Positions 7,107 through 9,819 of a stretch of 9,819 nucleotides of DNA are shown here, one piece after another; positions within the stretch are counted from its first letter, which is position 1, and each line of letters opens with the position of its first letter. Source of the DNA: SAR202 cluster bacterium (GTDB taxonomy: Bacteria; Chloroflexota; Dehalococcoidia; UBA3495); contig VFFT01000094.1 of assembly GCA_009392775.1 (NCBI GenBank), positions 1 to 9,819 of the forward strand. Direction: 5' to 3'. The notes below the pieces were generated by a model. The model made no database searches. It was not told the origin of the DNA and was given only the letters and a program-made list of their open reading frames with translations. A program made the position numbers and the translations under genes.

Positions 7107-7112
7107 ATTATA
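7107..7112 (-). promoter_or_regulatory. Candidate -10 box for trmD
   Basis: A perfect TATAAT on the minus strand, in the gap between the amidohydrolase stop and trmD, would give a leader of about 45-50 bases. No good -35 hexamer is seen at the usual spacing, since that position falls in the end of the amidohydrolase gene. The box could let trmD be transcribed independently of the upstream gene. Confidence 0.3.
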
Positions 7113-7116
7113 GGTC

Positions 7117-8349
7117 TCATTGTGTTCTGATTCGGTCCACGAATGCTTTTCCTCCAAGTAAGACTTGCTTTATGCGATCTTTCTCTTGAAGTATCTTAAT
7201 GTCTGACAGAGGGTCTCCATCGATGATTAATAGATCAGCTAGTTTGCCTGTCTCTACTGTGCCAATTTCGTTCTCCAGTCCTACGCATTCGGCTGCCCAT
7301 CCTGTGGCTGCTTGTATGGCTTGCATTGGGGAGAGTCCGTGCTTAACCAATAGCTCTAATTCATGGGCATTGTTGGCGTGTATAAATCCTCCAGCATCTG
7401 TGCCTGCCACGACTTTTACCCCAGCGTCTAGTGCTTTTTGAACACTCTCCTCGTGAATAAATTCCAGGTCTTTAGCTCTAGCAATCATGTGTGGAGCACT
7501 TACTGTAGAGTGGTATTCATATACTTCAAATGTGGGAACAAGAAATATTCCTTTTTCTGCCATGTTTGGAATCAAGTCGGGTTCTTCCGCCAAATAACAC
7601 CCGTGTTCTATCGAATTGGCCCCTGCTTGAATAGCATTCCTTAACCCTGCTCCGCCTAAAGCGTGGCACATAGTCTTCCTGCCAAGCGCATTTGCTTCTT
7701 GAACCAATGCAACTACTTCTTCGTAGCTATACTCGATGTCTTTTGGTCCGTGTCCTGGGCGAGAACTTGCTCCTCCTGTCGTAGCGAATTTAATCACATC
7801 AGCTCCGACTCTGACCATTTCGCGGACCTTTGTACGAATATTGTCTACCCCATCTGCTACTCCCGATGGTAGTCGGGGATCGTCATGGGGATGCCCATGA
7901 CCAGATCCGCTGACTCGGTCGCAGATCCCTCCGGTAGGAGAGATAATATTAACTGAAATGACGAGGCGTGGGCCGGGGTGGATGCCCTGTTCTACAGCCA
8001 GTTTAAATCCTGCATCTAGTCCTCCCGCGTCTCTAATGCAAGTGTAACCCGCCGCCAGAGTGTCACTGAGGACGTGTGCAGTACGGATATGTTGCAGTGA
8101 TATAGGTTCGTTCAGACCCCATCGGTTAGGCAGATCGTATCCCTTTGAAGCAAGATGGTCATGGCAGTCTATAAGACCGGGCATAATAGTTAGTCCAGAT
8201 GAGTCTATTATTTCTGCGCCTTCTGGTATTTTAACCGTGTTACTTGGGCCTATCTCTACGATTTTCTCGCCGTTTATTATTACAGTAGTGTCCAAAATCA
8301 TTGGATCACCATTGCCTATGATTAAATTCCCGCCTGTTATTGCTATCAT
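7117..8349 (-). CDS. Metal-dependent amidohydrolase, imidazolonepropionase/prolidase-like
   Basis: A 410-residue cytoplasmic hydrolase of the amidohydrolase superfamily. It has a small beta-sandwich at both ends and a TIM barrel with a probable binuclear metal centre. Metal ligands are in place: HDH at 63-65 (CHDHL), K187 in ADVIKFATTGG (probably carboxylated), H229 in MCHALGG, H249 in SIEHG, and D318 in AGTDAGG. The C-terminal GKLADLLIIDGDPL segment near residue 375 is the usual return to the sandwich. The nearest recognisable subgroup contains Xaa-Pro dipeptidases and related N-acyl or cyclic-amide hydrolases; substrate is not decidable here. There is no signal peptide. It starts with ATG and has a modest upstream GAGAG. 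A promoter with a perfect -35 precedes it. trmD follows 67 bases downstream in the same direction, and the lipoprotein gene is divergent. Confidence 0.9.
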   Translation of the reverse strand: MIAITGGNLIIGNGDPMILDTTVIINGEKIVEIGPSNTVKIPEGAEIIDSSGLTIMPGLIDCHDHLASKGYDLPNRWGLNEPISLQHIRTAHVLSDTLAAGYTCIRDAGGLDAGFKLAVEQGIHPGPRLVISVNIISPTGGICDRVSGSGHGHPHDDPRLPSGVADGVDNIRTKVREMVRVGADVIKFATTGGASSRPGHGPKDIEYSYEEVVALVQEANALGRKTMCHALGGAGLRNAIQAGANSIEHGCYLAEEPDLIPNMAEKGIFLVPTFEVYEYHSTVSAPHMIARAKDLEFIHEESVQKALDAGVKVVAGTDAGGFIHANNAHELELLVKHGLSPMQAIQAATGWAAECVGLENEIGTVETGKLADLLIIDGDPLSDIKILQEKDRIKQVLLGGKAFVDRIRTQ

Positions 8350-8396
8350 AACTACTAACTCTCAATGGCCGTAAAATTAGTTTTCGAATTGGTTGG

Positions 8397-8425
8397 ATGC
8401 TAGTTAACTGACAATTTAATGTCAA
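8397..8425 (-). promoter_or_regulatory. Sigma-70-like promoter of the amidohydrolase gene
   Basis: On the minus strand: TTGACA (8420-8425, perfect), a 17-base spacer, and TAGCAT (8397-8402, four of six). Transcription would begin near 8390, leaving a leader of about 41 bases. The -35 box overlaps the right arm of the inverted repeat at 8409-8424. Confidence 0.55.
8409..8424. repeat. Inverted repeat over the amidohydrolase -35 box
   Basis: TGACA (8409-8413) and TGTCA (8420-8424) are exact complements with a six-base AT-only spacer. The right arm is part of the -35 hexamer, a position where a repressor could block transcription. The arms are short, so this could be chance. The divergent region 8350-8560 otherwise holds the two candidate promoters and the lipoprotein ribosome-binding site. 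Confidence 0.35.
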
Positions 8426-8476
8426 GAGTCATTCTTTGGCGGCAAAAAGCGGATTAAAATGGCAAATAAACTACAG

Positions 8477-8505
8477 TACACTGGGATGTGTCTAATGGAT
8501 ATAAT
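8477..8505 (+). promoter_or_regulatory. Candidate promoter of the beta-propeller lipoprotein gene
   Basis: A perfect TATAAT at 8500-8505 has only a weak -35 candidate (TACACT, 8477-8482, 17-base spacing). The predicted start near 8512 gives a leader of about 49 bases. It includes AGGG (8548-8551) nine bases before the ATG. Confidence 0.4.
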
Positions 8506-8560
8506 TCATTCTAGGTTAATCAAGATCAAATACATGGGTAGTGGGTTAGGGTGAGCAATT

Positions 8561-9604
8561 ATGATAGTAAGTTTCTGTAGATATGGTGTTCTATTCGCCA
8601 TGCTTATAGGTCTAATGCTATTGACAGTGGCGTGTTTCAATTCAGAAACATTTAGTAGCATAGCTTTCGTTTCTGAAATCGATGGAGATGCGGAAATATT
8701 TTTGTTGGACCCTAATTCAGGTGATACCACAAGAATAACTAGTAACGGTGGGGCAGACATATATCCAAGTTGGTCTCCTGATCGTACGAAAATAGCTTAC
8801 GTTAGTGATCAGTCGGGAGGTTATAAGTTATATATTGCAGACCCTGCTGAGGGTGTTATAAAGCGTCTGTTGCTCAATGCAGATATTCAAATTGAACCCT
8901 TTAAGCCCGCCTGGTCTCCTGGTGGTACTATTTTGTCATTTAGTGCCTCATCTGCCGGTGATTCTGATTTATATGTTGCTGATGCAAATGTGGATGAAAA
9001 GCAAGAAGCGACTAGAATTACATTTAATCCCGGTGCAGAGCAGTTGGGCGATTGGTCTCCTGATGGGGAATGGTTAGTCTTTCATTCGTCAGGGATGCCA
9101 GCATACCAAGGTTTATGGCTAAGAAATCCGGACGGCGTAAATCTGATTCAATTGACTTCACAGAATGATAGGAATGCTAAGTGGTCTCCGAATGGTGGTG
9201 ATATAGTATTCACTCGCCAGTGGGAAGACACCTCTCAGATTTGTGTTGCTAGTAAGCAAGCTAACGGAAACTGGCGGGACGATGTTAATACGGATTGTTA
9301 TACTCCAAAGGGGGAAGACAATCAATCTCCTGTATGGTCTCCGGATGGTAAATCATTGGCTTACATCTCTTTTGGAGATGGTAACGCAGAAATCTACACT
9401 ATGAATTCTGATGGTACAAAACAGCGTAGGTTGACTAAAAATAATGTAGATGATTTGCATCCGGTCTGGGGGCCAGATGGGAAAAGAATAGCTTTTGTAT
9501 CTTACATGTACGGATTGGGTGAACTTATTGTCCTTGATGTATCAGAGGGTAAACAAAATCGGCTAACGCGAAATAGCTCTGAGGATCATTCCCACGATTG
9601 GTAA
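8561..9604 (+). CDS. Exported lipoprotein with seven TolB/PD40-type beta-propeller repeats
   Basis: A 347-residue protein probably anchored to the membrane by lipid and facing outward. Residues 9-24 are a hydrophobic signal segment ending in the lipobox LTVAC, with C25 as the lipidated residue. The rest is a propeller of PD40/WD40-like repeats. Trp residues opening each repeat are W71, W118, W165, W208, W259 and W303, most within a W-SPDG-type motif, and the protein ends exactly on W347. The IAFVS-like strand occurs seven times (near 34, 78, 124, 171, 214, 266 and 310). The final HDW can close the ring with the first repeat, giving seven blades where TolB has six. C228 and C246 flank the longest repeat and could form a disulfide. 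No Tol-Pal genes are adjacent, so it should not be called TolB. Ligand and function are unknown. An AGGG site supports the ATG. Confidence 0.85.
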   Translation: MIVSFCRYGVLFAMLIGLMLLTVACFNSETFSSIAFVSEIDGDAEIFLLDPNSGDTTRITSNGGADIYPSWSPDRTKIAYVSDQSGGYKLYIADPAEGVIKRLLLNADIQIEPFKPAWSPGGTILSFSASSAGDSDLYVADANVDEKQEATRITFNPGAEQLGDWSPDGEWLVFHSSGMPAYQGLWLRNPDGVNLIQLTSQNDRNAKWSPNGGDIVFTRQWEDTSQICVASKQANGNWRDDVNTDCYTPKGEDNQSPVWSPDGKSLAYISFGDGNAEIYTMNSDGTKQRRLTKNNVDDLHPVWGPDGKRIAFVSYMYGLGELIVLDVSEGKQNRLTRNSSEDHSHDW

Positions 9605-9668
9605 GTAGTCATTGCACTTGCTAATTCTGACTCATATGTAGTTTAAGCTTATAGCTGTGCGTAATGAA

Positions 9669-9819
9669 ATGTCACTGCGCGCTTCACAAATATTACAGGA
9701 CGTCACGTTGGCCGAGATAGTTCAGATCATTATCATAGTATTGGGGACACTAGTAGGATTCACTATAGCAGGTGTAGTCGGATTTGGCGGCGGTATTGTA
9801 GTGCTGCCGATATTGGTGT
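9669..9819 (+). CDS. TauE/SafE-type membrane transporter (partial, N-terminus only)
   Basis: Only about 50 residues lie in the window. They form a hydrophobic helix (VQIIIIVLGTLVGFTIAGVV) followed by GFGGGIVVLPIL, the glycine-rich motif followed by V-x-P that is typical of the start of TauE/SafE permeases. These are membrane proteins linked to export or uptake of sulfonates, sulfite or other organic anions. The frame is open from 9642 to the edge. The ATG at 9669 has no visible Shine-Dalgarno site. A TTG at 9708 has AGGA seven bases upstream and would put the first helix right at the N-terminus as usual for the family, so the true start may be 9708. The gene begins 64 bases after the lipoprotein stop with no terminator seen, so cotranscription is possible. 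Substrate cannot be inferred. Confidence 0.7.
   Translation, partial: MSLRASQILQDVTLAEIVQIIIIVLGTLVGFTIAGVVGFGGGIVVLPILV

Noticed and set aside
7199..8374. Several plus-strand open frames opposite the amidohydrolase gene
   Set aside because: They are antisense to the conserved metal-ligand motifs, are rich in residues typical of reverse-frame translation, and have no start signals.
8506..8760. Minus-strand open frame of 84 codons over the start of the lipoprotein gene
   Set aside because: It overlaps the signal peptide and first repeat of a well-supported gene, with no ribosome-binding site or recognisable motif.
8561..9604. Annotation of the propeller protein as TolB of the Tol-Pal system
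   Set aside because: It has a lipobox, seven repeats and no tolQRA or pal neighbours, so only the repeat family is shared.
1..9819. A mobile element, defence island or CRISPR locus
   Set aside because: I saw no transposase, integrase, terminal inverted repeats, spaced repeats or toxin-antitoxin pair. The genes are compact housekeeping and metabolic genes.

Overview
The window is a bacterial chromosome segment. It holds eight complete protein genes and two that are cut by the window edges. I see no rRNA, tRNA, CRISPR array, insertion sequence, integrase or phage gene. The DNA is AT-leaning by eye (GC not computed). Shine-Dalgarno sites and sigma-70-like -35/-10 hexamers are recognisable, and TTG is used as a start at least once. 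The gene set suggests a marine Chloroflexota of the SAR202/Dehalococcoidia kind: a bacterial OGG1 glycosylase, a DinG-type helicase fused to an exonuclease, a prolidase-like amidohydrolase and an orphan beta-propeller lipoprotein. That taxonomic reading is inference from gene content only.

Layout. (1) 1-3456, minus strand: an exonuclease-DinG helicase, followed one base after its stop codon by an OGG1-type 8-oxoguanine glycosylase that runs off the left edge. This is a DNA-repair pair. (2) 3531-4226, minus: a stand-alone PHP-domain phosphoesterase. Its best promoter predicts an almost leaderless mRNA. (3) 4227-4449: a divergent promoter region. (4) 4450-5745, plus: a two-gene polyamine operon, AdoMet decarboxylase (speH) and an aminopropyltransferase (speE or ACL5-like). 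(5) 5787-8349, minus: amidohydrolase, then tRNA (guanine-37-N1)-methyltransferase TrmD, then a hotdog thioesterase, all in the same direction and closely spaced. TrmD is away from its usual rpsP-rimM-rplS neighbours. (6) 8350-8560: a second divergent promoter region. (7) 8561-9604, plus: a lipoprotein with seven TolB/PD40-like repeats. (8) 9669 to the right edge, plus: the start of a TauE/SafE-type membrane protein.

The genes work in small independent groups (oxidative-damage repair, polyamine synthesis, tRNA modification, amide/peptide hydrolysis) and do not form one pathway. I found no convincing undescribed multi-gene system. The points most worth checking are the missing Fe-S cysteine in the helicase, its coupling to OGG1, the ACL5-like signature of the aminopropyltransferase, an unusual residue in TrmD, and the predicted leaderless PHP gene.
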